From: Candidatus Aenigmatarchaeota archaeon
GTDB lineage: Archaea > Aenigmatarchaeota > Aenigmatarchaeia > QMZS01
DNA length: 22,614 nucleotides
Assembly: GCA_003663295.1 (NCBI GenBank)
Contig: QMZS01000007.1
Span: 1 to 22,614, forward strand
Direction of reading: 5' to 3'
This document shows, piece after piece, positions 7,970 to 15,879 of this stretch. Within the stretch, counting starts at the first letter, position 1. Every line of letters starts with the position of its first letter. Under the pieces are notes generated by a model. That model worked only from the letters and a program-made list of their open reading frames with translations. It made no database searches and had not been told where the DNA came from. A program made the translations under genes and the position numbers.

Positions 7970-9688
7970 TTATTTCCGCTCATGTTTTGGTTTATTGTGA
8001 CCCACTTCTCTTCGGTGGTTCAGATTGTCTATATGGTGTATTTTTTCTTTTAAGAATTTATTTATATCCAAACCATATTCTTTTATCATCATTGATGCCC
8101 GGGTTCCACCAAGAAGGTGCGGCATTAATACATAGGTTGCGCCTTTGTGATATAACTTCATTGCTTCATCAATCTGATGAGAAACAACAATTATAATTGC
8201 GTTTTTATTGGATTCCCTGATTTTGCTTATCAACATAAGAGCTGTGTCAAAATTTGGAATTGTTGACACAAACATTTTTGCTTTTGAAAGCTTTAAATCA
8301 TCCAGCAATTCATAATCATTTGCATCCCCGTACCTGCAGTTCATCCCGTCCTTGGATAATTTTCTTATGATTACCGGATCATAGTCCACCACAAGATATT
8401 TCTTTTTTATCTTCTGGATGGAATCTAGGATGTCATATCCAATCCTATTATAACCAAAAAGAATCACATCATAATCCTCTTCTTTAAATCTGTTCTGCAT
8501 ATCAATTCTCTTGCCTGCTCTCTCAAAGATACTTAAATATTTTGATAGATGAAGGTACAATTTATTTGAATAAAGCATTACATAAGTAGACCCGGAAATT
8601 GTTATAAAACCAATAACCGTTACAACAGATAATATTTCCAAGGGTAAATGTCCTGCCGCAACACCCAAAGAAATCATAATCAACGAGAACTCGCTTATCT
8701 GCCCCGAAGTATTTCCCGCAAAAAAACTTGTTCTTTTTGTGTATCCTAAAGAACCTAAAAGGGAAGTAATTATTAAGGGTTTCCCAATAATCACAAAAAA
8801 TGATAGCGCTAAAATCAATTCAGAATATGGAAGAATATAGGCAATATTAATTTGGGAACCAATCATGATAAAAAACAGCACTATAAAAAAATCGCGGATA
8901 GGTTTCATCTTAGAACTTATTTCATATCGATAAGGCGATAAAGCGAGGGTGGCCCCAGCCAATAAAGCTCCGGTCTCTACGGAAAAATTAAGGTAATAAA
9001 ACAGAATGGATAATGAAAAACACCACCCAAGAGAAAAAAGCAAAAGGTATTCCTGCGATTTTGCAATAACTTCAGTAACTTTTGGAAGAATATAAGTTCC
9101 TATTAAAAACAAACCGACCAACAAACCAAAACCTTTTAAGAAAGTTCCGATTGCAATTTCCAAAATAGTGCCTTCTCCGGAAAAAGAAGTTATTATCATC
9201 AAGATCATTATAACAATCAAATCCTGGATTATCAAATAACCAATTGACAGATAACCATACAGAGTTCCAGTATCACTTTTGTCAGACAGAAGTTTCATCA
9301 CAACAATGGTGCTACTGAATGCCAATGCAACAGCAATATACAAAGACTCAATAAGAGGTATGCCAAAATAATTGCATATCAAATACCCAATTAAAGTTGT
9401 AATTATGAATTGACCAAAACCGGTAATCAAAGAAGGCTTTCCCAATTCTTTTATTATCTTTGGATTTAAGTTTAATCCAACCATAAAAAGAAGCAAAATA
9501 ATTCCCATCTGCGCAAAAGTCTCAATTGATTCCGGTGAATGAACTATATTTAAGAAATAAGGACTCACTAATACGCCAGTTAGTATATATCCAATTATAA
9601 GTGGTTGCCTCAACAATAACATTGCACCTGAAACTAATGTTGCGGTAAGGATAATAAGACTTAATTCAACAAATACACCCTCTATCAT
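7970..9688 (-). CDS. CPA2-family cation/proton antiporter with RCK domain (KefB-like)
   Basis: 572 residues. Residues 1-380 form about 12-13 hydrophobic helices of the sodium/proton-exchanger fold. The core motif reads YLIIQDL (Q155, D156): a QD pair, as in KefB/KefC-type K+ efflux systems, and not the ND of many Na+/H+ antiporters. From about 405 a Rossmann-type RCK_N (TrkA_N) domain follows, with GYNRIG at 412-417 and the acidic VVDYD strand end near 435, likely sensing a nucleotide such as NAD(H) or ATP. A charged tail (HRREVGHNKPKHERK) ends the protein. It moves K+ or Na+ against H+ across the cell membrane; ion preference cannot be settled from sequence. The ATG is near the first helix. 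It lies 26 bp behind a broken gene on the same strand. Confidence 0.9.
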   Translation of the reverse strand: MIEGVFVELSLIILTATLVSGAMLLLRQPLIIGYILTGVLVSPYFLNIVHSPESIETFAQMGIILLLFMVGLNLNPKIIKELGKPSLITGFGQFIITTLIGYLICNYFGIPLIESLYIAVALAFSSTIVVMKLLSDKSDTGTLYGYLSIGYLIIQDLIVIMILMIITSFSGEGTILEIAIGTFLKGFGLLVGLFLIGTYILPKVTEVIAKSQEYLLLFSLGWCFSLSILFYYLNFSVETGALLAGATLALSPYRYEISSKMKPIRDFFIVLFFIMIGSQINIAYILPYSELILALSFFVIIGKPLIITSLLGSLGYTKRTSFFAGNTSGQISEFSLIMISLGVAAGHLPLEILSVVTVIGFITISGSTYVMLYSNKLYLHLSKYLSIFERAGKRIDMQNRFKEEDYDVILFGYNRIGYDILDSIQKIKKKYLVVDYDPVIIRKLSKDGMNCRYGDANDYELLDDLKLSKAKMFVSTIPNFDTALMLISKIRESNKNAIIIVVSHQIDEAMKLYHKGATYVLMPHLLGGTRASMMIKEYGLDINKFLKEKIHHIDNLNHRREVGHNKPKHERK

Positions 9689-9714
9689 CTTGGAAACATA
9701 ATATTAGTGATTAA

Positions 9715-10305
9715 TTAAGGATTTAAAAACTCTGATAATTTTTTTGGTATTTTTCTGTGAAAATTCCTGTTTTCGCAACCGGGCAGGTTCCTTAAAATTT
9801 CAAACCTGTCATAATGCATTTTACTGTATAATTCCCTATCCATTTTATCCACAAGACCCAAACTTAAATTTTTTAATTCATTCAGAGACTCCTTTATATC
9901 CTGTCTATTATTTGCTTGTTCCTCCGAAGTTTCAAAAGCATTTCTGAAATCAGGATATAAATCCCTGCAATTAAAACAATGTTCTGTATCTTTAGTAAAT
10001 AGAATCTTTTTAAAATCAAGTTCTCCATAGATAGCATCCAAATACCGGAACTGTTCTCTCATCACAGGGAGAATCTCTTTTAAACTATTAGGATAATCTA
10101 ATATTAAACCAGACATCACAGGGAGAATCTCTTTTAAACTATTAGGATAATCTAATATTAAACCAGACATCACAGCAATACTTGCAACCTTGTTTCCATA
10201 ATTACGATAAAATCCAGATTCATAAATCTTCAGTCTTTAATCCAAACCTCTTACTTCTTTAATCTTGTCCTCAGGCACTTTATCCCAGTTGATTTCATTT
10301 TCCAT
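9715..10305 (-). pseudogene. Unknown gene with in-frame TAA stop and 54-bp tandem duplication
   Basis: One reading frame runs from ATG 10303-10305 (MENEINWDKVPEDKI) to the stop at 9715, interrupted by a single TAA at 10237-10239 (codon 23). The sequence on both sides looks coding and stays in the same frame: RLKIYESGFYRNYG follows the stop. Downstream, the block MSGLILDYPNSLKEILPV occurs twice in a row because of an exact 54-bp (18-codon) duplication. Restart at GTG 10171-10173 or the ATG just after would give a protein of about 152 residues. The family was not recognised; it is mostly helical with a CFNC pair. It is either a nonsense-mutated gene or a gene with a late start. It sits upstream of the antiporter on the same strand. 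Confidence 0.55.
10061..10175. repeat. Perfect 54-bp tandem duplication inside a gene
   Basis: The unit starting ATCACAGGGAGAATC occupies 10061-10114 and is repeated exactly at 10115-10168, with 7 bp of a third copy (10169-10175). The period is a multiple of three, so the frame of the minus-strand gene is kept and 18 residues are duplicated. The lack of any mismatch points to a recent event, or to an assembly artefact. Confidence 0.95.
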
Positions 10306-10361
10306 AACGAGAAATGCAATAAATTGATTTATTTGGAGAATTTTGCCTTTTTTAAAAAGAA

Positions 10362-11252
10362 ATGATTTTTATGGATAAAGAAATTATCAGGAAATACAAA
10401 AAAGCCGGGAAGATAGCAAAAACGGTAAGAGACGAAGGGAAAAATATGGTAAAATCAGGGGTTAAAATTATAGATATTGCGGAAAAAATCGAGTCAAGAA
10501 CAATAGAACTGGGTGGAATTCCAGCATGGCCTGTTAATATCTCAATCAATGATATTGCAGCCCATTATTCTCCTTCAAAAGATGATGAAATTAAAATACA
10601 GGAAGGAGATGTTGTGAAGCTTGATGTTGGGGTCTCAATTGATGGGTATGTCGCAGATACAGCAGTCACAATCGCGCTTTCTGAAGAAGATAAAAAATTA
10701 GTGGAAGCCTCTGAAAAAGCACTTGAAGAAGCAATAAAACTGGTAAAACCCGGGGTGGATATAAAGGATATTTCCGCGAAGATTGAAGAAGTGATTGAAA
10801 GTTATGGATTTAAGCCAATTACTAATTTAACAGGACACGGACTTGAGCAGTACATAATCCACTCAGAACCAAGAATTTCCAATTACAAAGACGATTATTC
10901 TTATGTCCTTGAAGAAGGGGAGGTTATAGCAATAGAACCTTTTGTTACCCAAGGTAGGAATTATATCACAGAAGAAGATGAGAGCAGGGCTTTGATTTAC
11001 TCATTAATTCAAGAAAAACCGTGCAGATCAAGGGAAGCAAAAGAAATAATAAAGAAAATGAGCGACAGACAAGGACTTCCTTTTTCAGATAGGTGGGTAA
11101 ATGCAAACGGGATAAAATTAAGACTTGCAATAAATGAACTCAGCAGAAGAGAGTGCATCAGTTCATACAAAATATTAAGAGGAGACTCAAAAATAGCCCA
11201 ATCAGAGCATACAATTCTTGTTTTGGATGAACCTGTTGTGATTACTCGATAA
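10362..11252 (+). CDS. map: Methionine aminopeptidase, type 2 (archaeal)
   Basis: 296 residues. It removes the initiator methionine from new proteins. All active-site residues are present, numbered from the start at 10362: catalytic H68 (AAHYSP), metal ligands D88 (KLDVG) and D99 (YVADT), H159 (TGHGLEQY) with H167 nearby, E192 (IEPF) and E282 (QSEHT). The insertion of about 65 residues between E192 and E282 (roughly 200-265) marks type 2, the archaeal and eukaryotic class. An alternative ATG nine bases downstream (10371, MDKEIIRKY) fits homologue starts about equally well. The gene diverges from the broken gene starting at 10305 and leads a plus-strand set with L32e (52 bp on) and a PAP2-like protein. 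Cotranscription of map with a ribosomal protein fits shared growth-linked expression. Confidence 0.97.
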   Translation: MIFMDKEIIRKYKKAGKIAKTVRDEGKNMVKSGVKIIDIAEKIESRTIELGGIPAWPVNISINDIAAHYSPSKDDEIKIQEGDVVKLDVGVSIDGYVADTAVTIALSEEDKKLVEASEKALEEAIKLVKPGVDIKDISAKIEEVIESYGFKPITNLTGHGLEQYIIHSEPRISNYKDDYSYVLEEGEVIAIEPFVTQGRNYITEEDESRALIYSLIQEKPCRSREAKEIIKKMSDRQGLPFSDRWVNANGIKLRLAINELSRRECISSYKILRGDSKIAQSEHTILVLDEPVVITR

Positions 11253-11304
11253 TCAATATCTAAAACCCTCACTTGGCTTAACTTTATTAAATTTTGTGTT
11301 TATT

Positions 11305-11859
11305 ATGAGACTTGCATTCAGGAGGAGTGAAGCTGGGAGGTTTAAACGACTTAAAGAACGATGGAGAAGACCTGGAGGCATTCACAACAAAATGAGGGAA
11401 GGCAAAAAAGGAATTAAACCTAAAATAGGCTGGAAAAAACCAGAAGTGGAAGAAATTCCTATAATTAGTAATATGTCTGGATTAAATGGATTAAAAACCA
11501 AAGAAATCATAATTTCATCAAAAGCAGGTATGAAAAAAAGGCTTGAACTTGAGAAATTTTGCGTTGAAAAAAAGATAAAAATTCTAAATATTAAAAAACT
11601 GGTCAAAAAGAAAAAAATCAAGAAAAAGAAGGTTGAAAAAGAGACTGCAACCGAGAAAACCCCAGAAACAAAAGAAACCTCAATCCAAAAAGAAATTAAA
11701 ACAGAACCAATCAAAAAAATTGTTGATAAAAAAGAAGTAAACACCGAAATAAAGGAAAAAGAAACAAAACAAGTTGCCAAAGAATCCAAAAAAGATACTA
11801 AACCTCCAAATACTGCAACAAGCGTTTCAACTGAAAATAAAACCGAAATAAAAAAATAA
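11305..11859 (+). CDS. rpl32e: Large-subunit ribosomal protein L32e with long lysine-rich tail
   Basis: 184 residues from ATG 11305 (MRLAFRRSEAGRFKRLKERW). An in-frame GTG lies 9 bp upstream at 11296, but the ATG suits the family better. Residues 1-100 match the L32e core: WRRPGGIHNKMREGKKG, PKIGWKKP, then the segment ending ISSKAGMKKRLELEKFC and KILNIKK. From about 100 onward the protein is a low-complexity Lys/Glu/Thr tail of about 85 residues, unlike most archaeal L32e, which end soon after the core. L32e normally lies between L6 and L19e in the spc ribosomal operon; here it sits between map and a membrane protein gene. The tail is probably disordered and may contact rRNA. Confidence 0.9.
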   Translation: MRLAFRRSEAGRFKRLKERWRRPGGIHNKMREGKKGIKPKIGWKKPEVEEIPIISNMSGLNGLKTKEIIISSKAGMKKRLELEKFCVEKKIKILNIKKLVKKKKIKKKKVEKETATEKTPETKETSIQKEIKTEPIKKIVDKKEVNTEIKEKETKQVAKESKKDTKPPNTATSVSTENKTEIKK

Positions 11860-11885
11860 TTCAATTAGTTTAAATCTAATTCAAT

Positions 11886-12497
11886 ATGATTATGGATAAA
11901 GAGAAATTGCAATTGATTTCCAATTTTACGAGTGCGCCTATATTTGGCAGTTTAATATTCCTGGTATTTATATTTTCCAAAATAGGAACCCTACCAATTA
12001 CCCAGCTTGCTCTAATTTCAATAATTTCCCTTTTATTCATGACCCTAATTCCAGTTACCTATGTAGTTTTGTTTGTTAAAAAGAAGAAAAAGTTTCATGA
12101 TATTGATTATGATATTTCTGACAGGAGTCTTAGATTAAAACCATTCCTTGCTGTTATAAGCAGTTATGCAATTGGAACTATTGCTTTATTTTATATCAAT
12201 GCCCCGGTTCTTGTAAAAGGTTTGATGTTTTGTTATTTCTTAAATGGTTTGATAATGTTTTTAATCACATTATTCTGGAAAATCAGCATACACACTTCAG
12301 GAATCACAGGTCCTTTAACACTTCTTGTTTATGAATTCGGCATTATTTATTCTCCATTGCTTCTTATTGCGGTGCCTGTTGGATGGATGAGAATTAAATT
12401 GAAAAAACATCTGCCTTCTCAGGTAATTGCCGGTGCTGTCCTGACAATTATATTAACTTGGTTACAAATTGTTTATATAATTGTTCCTTTCTTTTAA
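11886..12497 (+). CDS. PAP2-like membrane protein
   Basis: 203 residues with about six hydrophobic helices. The phosphatase-site landmarks of PAP2 proteins are recognisable but changed: SDRSLRLKP (about 75-83) for the KxxxxxxRP motif, SIHTSG (about 133-138) for PSGH, and WMRIKLKKHLPSQVIAG (about 166-182) for SRxxxxxHxxxD. The final aspartate position reads Q, and the central motif reads HTSG. This pattern resembles archaeal PAP2-related proteins of unclear activity. It may act on prenyl or lipid phosphates at the membrane. The start is ATG 11886 or ATG 11892 (MDKEKLQ). It follows L32e by 26 bp and is likely cotranscribed. Confidence 0.65.
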   Translation: MIMDKEKLQLISNFTSAPIFGSLIFLVFIFSKIGTLPITQLALISIISLLFMTLIPVTYVVLFVKKKKKFHDIDYDISDRSLRLKPFLAVISSYAIGTIALFYINAPVLVKGLMFCYFLNGLIMFLITLFWKISIHTSGITGPLTLLVYEFGIIYSPLLLIAVPVGWMRIKLKKHLPSQVIAGAVLTIILTWLQIVYIIVPFF

Positions 12498-12716
12498 TTA
12501 ATTTATTCTAATTTGCTATTTTTATTTGTATCATCGTTTAATTTTTTTAAGTTAAAAAGAAGCTACCAATCCCTTTCCAAGCATCATAATTTTGTTTAGG
12601 GATTGAATCTACGCAAACATTGGCGTTAAAATCATTGATAAAGTCAGTGCAAACACTAAAAAAACAATTATTTATCCCTATTTTATAGAATAATTAAGAT
12701 ATATTACAAAGAAAAA
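12498..12716. other. Intergenic gap between convergent genes
   Basis: 219 bp between the ends of the PAP2-like and NIF3 genes. It holds an 8-bp inverted repeat, CAATCCCT (12567-12574) and AGGGATTG (12598-12605). On the minus strand a frame without a start codon is open for about 45 codons to TAA 12547-12549 (ending AWKGIGSFFLT), possibly the tail of a lost gene. No RNA gene was recognised. Confidence 0.25.
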
Positions 12717-13568
12717 TTATAGGTCCTCTATTATAGGTTCATCTTCAATAAATTCAGAAAGCAATCCTAACTTCTTAAAATAATCAATCATGGATATACA
12801 AGCAAATTTTTCAGTAGAATAATGAGTCCCACCAATAATATTTATTTTGTGTTTTTTAGCAAATTCATGCGCTTTTTCAGAATGATTGCTTTTTGCAGTA
12901 ATTCCTGTTATAAAAGTATTGACTTCTACTTTAACTAGATCTTCCAATATCCCAACATCATTTCCACCGCCAGCAACAACTGCCACCGTCCCTTTATTTA
13001 TATCATTAGCTCCATAATTATACAGACTAACTTCGTGGTTAACTATTTTTTGAAATATATTTTTTAAATTCTGAACTGTTGTACAATTAATTTTTCCAAA
13101 AACCCCGCACAAAGCGCCAAAATATGGAGCAAATGACTTTTCTGGTTTTATACCCAATGTTTTTGCCAAAGTTACACTTGTTGAATAATTGCCAAAATTA
13201 TCTAAAGGAACATGAAGATTATAAATGGCGATTCTCCTATCTTTGAATTGTTGCAATAATTTTTTATCCATTTGATAAAAAACTTTGGGTGCTTTTCTTA
13301 TGTCCCAAATTGAGGGGTGATGAACAAATAACATTACATCTTGAATTCCATCGTCCAAAATTTTTTGCATAACAAGCTCTGATGGAAAAACAGCAGTATA
13401 AACTTTGTTTATTTCTGTTGCAAAATCACAAACCAAACCCATTGACCGTTTCTTAAAGTTCTCACTAAGAAAATCAGCAACAGAATCCATATATTGAGCC
13501 CAGTCATCACTCATTTCAGAAGTAATAAAATCTTTTTCAAGATATTTATATAATTGTGTTGCTTCCAT
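12717..13568 (-). CDS. NIF3/YbgI-family dinuclear-metal protein
   Basis: 283 residues, typical for the single-domain form. Metal-site landmarks are present: FVHHPSIW (H83, H84), NLHVPLDN (H119, D123) and GTHYSTEKFA (H249, E253). Family members form toroidal hexamers with two metal ions per subunit; the cellular reaction is unknown, although GTP cyclohydrolase I type 2 activity has been proposed for some. The protein is soluble. The ATG at 13568 lies 20 bp behind the seryl-tRNA synthetase stop on the same strand, so the two are probably cotranscribed. About 25 extra N-terminal residues precede the usual family start. Recognition is firm, function open. Confidence 0.9.
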   Translation of the reverse strand: MEATQLYKYLEKDFITSEMSDDWAQYMDSVADFLSENFKKRSMGLVCDFATEINKVYTAVFPSELVMQKILDDGIQDVMLFVHHPSIWDIRKAPKVFYQMDKKLLQQFKDRRIAIYNLHVPLDNFGNYSTSVTLAKTLGIKPEKSFAPYFGALCGVFGKINCTTVQNLKNIFQKIVNHEVSLYNYGANDINKGTVAVVAGGGNDVGILEDLVKVEVNTFITGITAKSNHSEKAHEFAKKHKINIIGGTHYSTEKFACISMIDYFKKLGLLSEFIEDEPIIEDL

Positions 13569-13588
13569 AATAAAATTAAATAAACGGT

Positions 13589-14848
13589 TTATTTAATAAC
13601 CTCCTTCCCAACAAAAGCCCTCAAAACTTTTGGAACAATTATTGAACCATCCTCCTGCTGGTAATTTTCAAGGATGCATGCAATTGTTCTCTCTGTTGCA
13701 ATCGCTGTTGAGTTTAAAGTATGGACCAACTCTTTATTTCCTCCGTGTTTTCCGAATTTCACATTCAACTTTGCTGCCTGAAAACCAGTGCAGTTTGAAC
13801 ATGAACCAAGTTCTCTGTATTTTTTCTGAGCCGGGAACCACGCTTCCAAATCATATTTTTTTGCTGCATTGTCATTTAGTTCACCGCTCGCAATGTTCAC
13901 AATCCTGTAAGGCAGTTCTAAAGCCTGATAAATTTCTTCAGTGTTATTAATTAATTCCTCAAAAAGTTTCCAACTGTCTTTTGGATTGGAGAAAATAAAC
14001 TGTTCAATTTTTTCAAACTGGTGAACCCTGAAAATTCCTTTCGTATCTTTCCCATGGCTGCCAGCTTCTTTCCTAAAACATGTTGAATATCCCGCATATT
14101 TTAATGGCAAAGTTTCCTCTCCCAGAATTTCTTCTGAATGGAGTGAAGCAATCGACTGCTCGCTTGTTGCAATTAAATATGAATCTTCGCCTTCAAGTTT
14201 ATAAAGCGTTTCTTCAAAATCCGCAAGTTCAGCCGCAGCTTTCATGTGTTTTTTGTTTATGAAAAATGGTGTCTGCACGGGAAGAAATCCTTTCTTAATT
14301 AAACTCTTAATTCCAAAATCAATTAGAGCCAAATTTAATAAAACTAAATCCCCTTTAAGATAATAAGTTCTTGCCCCAGAAATTCTTGCAGCTCTCTCAA
14401 GTTCAGCAAATCTTTCAACAAGTTCAGCGTGCCCTTTCGGTGTAAACTCAAATTCCTTTTGTTCCCCAAAAGTTCTGACAGTTATATTATCTTCTTCGGT
14501 TGGGGCAACAGGAACGCTTTTGTCAAGAATATTACCAATTTTGTATCTGTAAGTTTCCCTTTCTTCTTTCAGGAACTGGACTTCCCGTTCCAGTTTGGAA
14601 ATTTCATCATCTGTTTTGCTCGCCTTAACAATTAAATCTTCAGCATCTTTTTTCGCTCTCTTAAGAAGCCCTATTTCTTCTGAAATCTGGTTTTTTTCGT
14701 GTTTCAGTTTCTGGATTTCATCCAATCTTTCCCTCCATCTTTTATCAAAGTCAATAACTTTATCCACAACAGAAACATCCTTAAATCTATCTTTTTCGCT
14801 TTTTTTTATTTTTTCTGGATTTTCCCTGAATAATTTAATGTCTAACAT
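13589..14848 (-). CDS. serS: Seryl-tRNA synthetase
   Basis: 419 residues, full length for the common (bacterial/eukaryotic-type) class II SerRS and not the rare methanogenic form. It charges tRNA-Ser with serine in the cytosol. The N-terminus (MLDIKLFRENPE) leads to a long antiparallel coiled coil at about 30-105 that binds the long variable arm of tRNA-Ser. Motif 2 is GIFRVHQFEKIEQF (about 270-285). The serine-site segment SNCTGFQAAKLNVKFG and motif 3 ATERTIACILENYQ (about 385-400) follow. The ATG at 14848 fits homologue starts. It is cotranscribed with the NIF3-family gene 20 bp downstream. Confidence 0.97.
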   Translation of the reverse strand: MLDIKLFRENPEKIKKSEKDRFKDVSVVDKVIDFDKRWRERLDEIQKLKHEKNQISEEIGLLKRAKKDAEDLIVKASKTDDEISKLEREVQFLKEERETYRYKIGNILDKSVPVAPTEEDNITVRTFGEQKEFEFTPKGHAELVERFAELERAARISGARTYYLKGDLVLLNLALIDFGIKSLIKKGFLPVQTPFFINKKHMKAAAELADFEETLYKLEGEDSYLIATSEQSIASLHSEEILGEETLPLKYAGYSTCFRKEAGSHGKDTKGIFRVHQFEKIEQFIFSNPKDSWKLFEELINNTEEIYQALELPYRIVNIASGELNDNAAKKYDLEAWFPAQKKYRELGSCSNCTGFQAAKLNVKFGKHGGNKELVHTLNSTAIATERTIACILENYQQEDGSIIVPKVLRAFVGKEVIK

Positions 14849-14893
14849 AATTAACTGATTTTTAAAAAGACTTATAAAAAATTTAGGTAAATC

Positions 14894-15515
14894 TTACAGA
14901 AATATTTTCAGTTTAGACGTTATCCTGAATTTATTGTTATCCAAATAATCAATCGCATCTCTGGCAGTTAATGTTGCTAAGGTATTTCATACTATATAAT
15001 TGCTGATATTAGGGAATTCTCCAATAGCCCCATCTATACAGAACATCCCTTCCGACAAGGACCTCAAGGAACTGTTCTGCTCTTGCAATATGCCGGAGGT
15101 CTCCAAAACATCCACACCATTTCTGCCAATTCCAAAATGTTTCTATGAATTATATAAATCTTCTCTCCAGCTCACAGCTCCATCAGGATTCATATTTCCA
15201 CAAAGGACAATTAAAACTTAAGGAATCTAATTTGATGCCAAATTCTCCAAATATTAATTCAGGTCTTCCAAGAATTATTTCTTTTCCATTAAAAATTAAA
15301 TCATTTCCCTTTTCACAAGCTACATTTAATAACTCTTTATAAGTTTCTCCCAAAGAATGATAATTTATAATTTCTGCTCCTGTTGATCCTGCAACCACAT
15401 ATAATTTTCCGCCTTCTTCAAATAATATACCTTTAATTGAGATATACTTATCTCGATAATCCGTACTGAACCTGTCCAATACCCTTTTTTTGGTTTCTTC
15501 TAAATTATTTACCAT
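14894..15515 (-). pseudogene. Decayed gene of unknown family with a broken zinc-ribbon knuckle
   Basis: The first 110 codons from ATG 15515 (MVNNLEETKKRVLDRFS) are open. The frame then ends at TGA 15183-15185 after NCPLWKYES. In another frame from about 15205 the sequence runs CGNMNPDGAVSWREDLYNS, then TAG (15143-15145), a further 51 codons to TGA (14987-14989), and on to TAA (14894-14896) with TARDAIDYLDNNKFRI. Restoring a TG dinucleotide near 15197-15205 recreates CPLCGNMNPDG, a likely zinc knuckle. One frameshift plus two in-frame stops point to real decay. The product of about 205 residues was not recognised. The whole gap between serS and the repeats is thus explained. The 35-bp repeats lie directly upstream of its start. 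Confidence 0.6.
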
Positions 15516-15532
15516 AATTTAGGAAGCAATTT

Positions 15533-15645
15533 TTTTTAAATATTGTCAAATTGATATTTACAGGTAATTTTTAAATATTGTCAAATTGATATTTACAGGT
15601 AATTTTTAAATATTGTCAAATTGATATTTACAGGTAATTTTTAAA
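15533..15645. repeat. Three perfect 35-bp tandem repeats
   Basis: Units starting TATTGTCAAATTGATATTTA lie at 15541, 15576 and 15611, each exactly 35 bp and identical, with 8 bp of a partial copy (TTTTTAAA, 15533-15540) before them. Each unit contains AATAT and ATATT arms flanking TGTCAAATTG, a short dyad. The array covers the last codons of the 70-residue gene and lies just upstream of the decayed gene starting at 15515. It may be a multiplied promoter/operator or a minisatellite. It is too short and directly abutting to be a CRISPR array, since there are no spacers. Confidence 0.95.
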
Positions 15646-15840
15646 TTTGGATAATCCTAAATTCAGATAATCAGATATTTCGGATTTGTAATCAAAAGCG
15701 TTAATTGATGCTGAATATACCAATAACCCGCCAGCCAAGGCAGTGCCTGTACCAGGAACTTGTCCCGTAACAAAATCCGCGCCCAATCCAAAACCACCTA
15801 ATGCAATAATTTCCACACCTCTATTGAAAGCATATCCCAT
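15628..15840 (-). CDS. Small glycine-rich, probably membrane-associated protein, 70 aa
   Basis: The family was not recognised. Two hydrophobic, Gly/Ala-rich stretches (about 9-24 and 30-47) could form a membrane hairpin; a polar C-terminus (FDYKSEISDYLNLGLS) follows. It starts at ATG 15840, 39 bp after the AlbA_2 gene stop, on the same strand, so it may be the last gene of the PIN-KH/AlbA_2 operon. Its final codons (KNYL and the stop) lie in the third 35-bp repeat, so the repeat expansion may have set the present C-terminus. Coding status is supported by composition and position only. Confidence 0.45.
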   Translation of the reverse strand: MGYAFNRGVEIIALGGFGLGADFVTGQVPGTGTALAGGLLVYSASINAFDYKSEISDYLNLGLSKFKNYL

Positions 15841-15879
15841 AACAAGAATATTAATTAAATTTAAGTTATTTATAATTTT

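Noticed and set aside
11382..11864. Long open frame on the minus strand opposite L32e.
   Set aside because: Phe/Ser-rich shadow of the lysine-rich coding strand; the plus-strand L32e motifs are decisive.
15143..15145. In-frame TAG that might be a pyrrolysine codon.
   Set aside because: The same gene also has a frameshift and an in-frame TGA, and no Pyl genes are visible; decay explains it better.
15000..15221. Plus-strand open frame of 73 codons between serS and the repeats.
   Set aside because: The minus strand of this stretch carries the decayed gene with coherent coding sequence; the plus frame is its shadow.
15541..15645. 35-bp repeats as a CRISPR array.
   Set aside because: The units abut directly with no spacers, and no cas gene is nearby.
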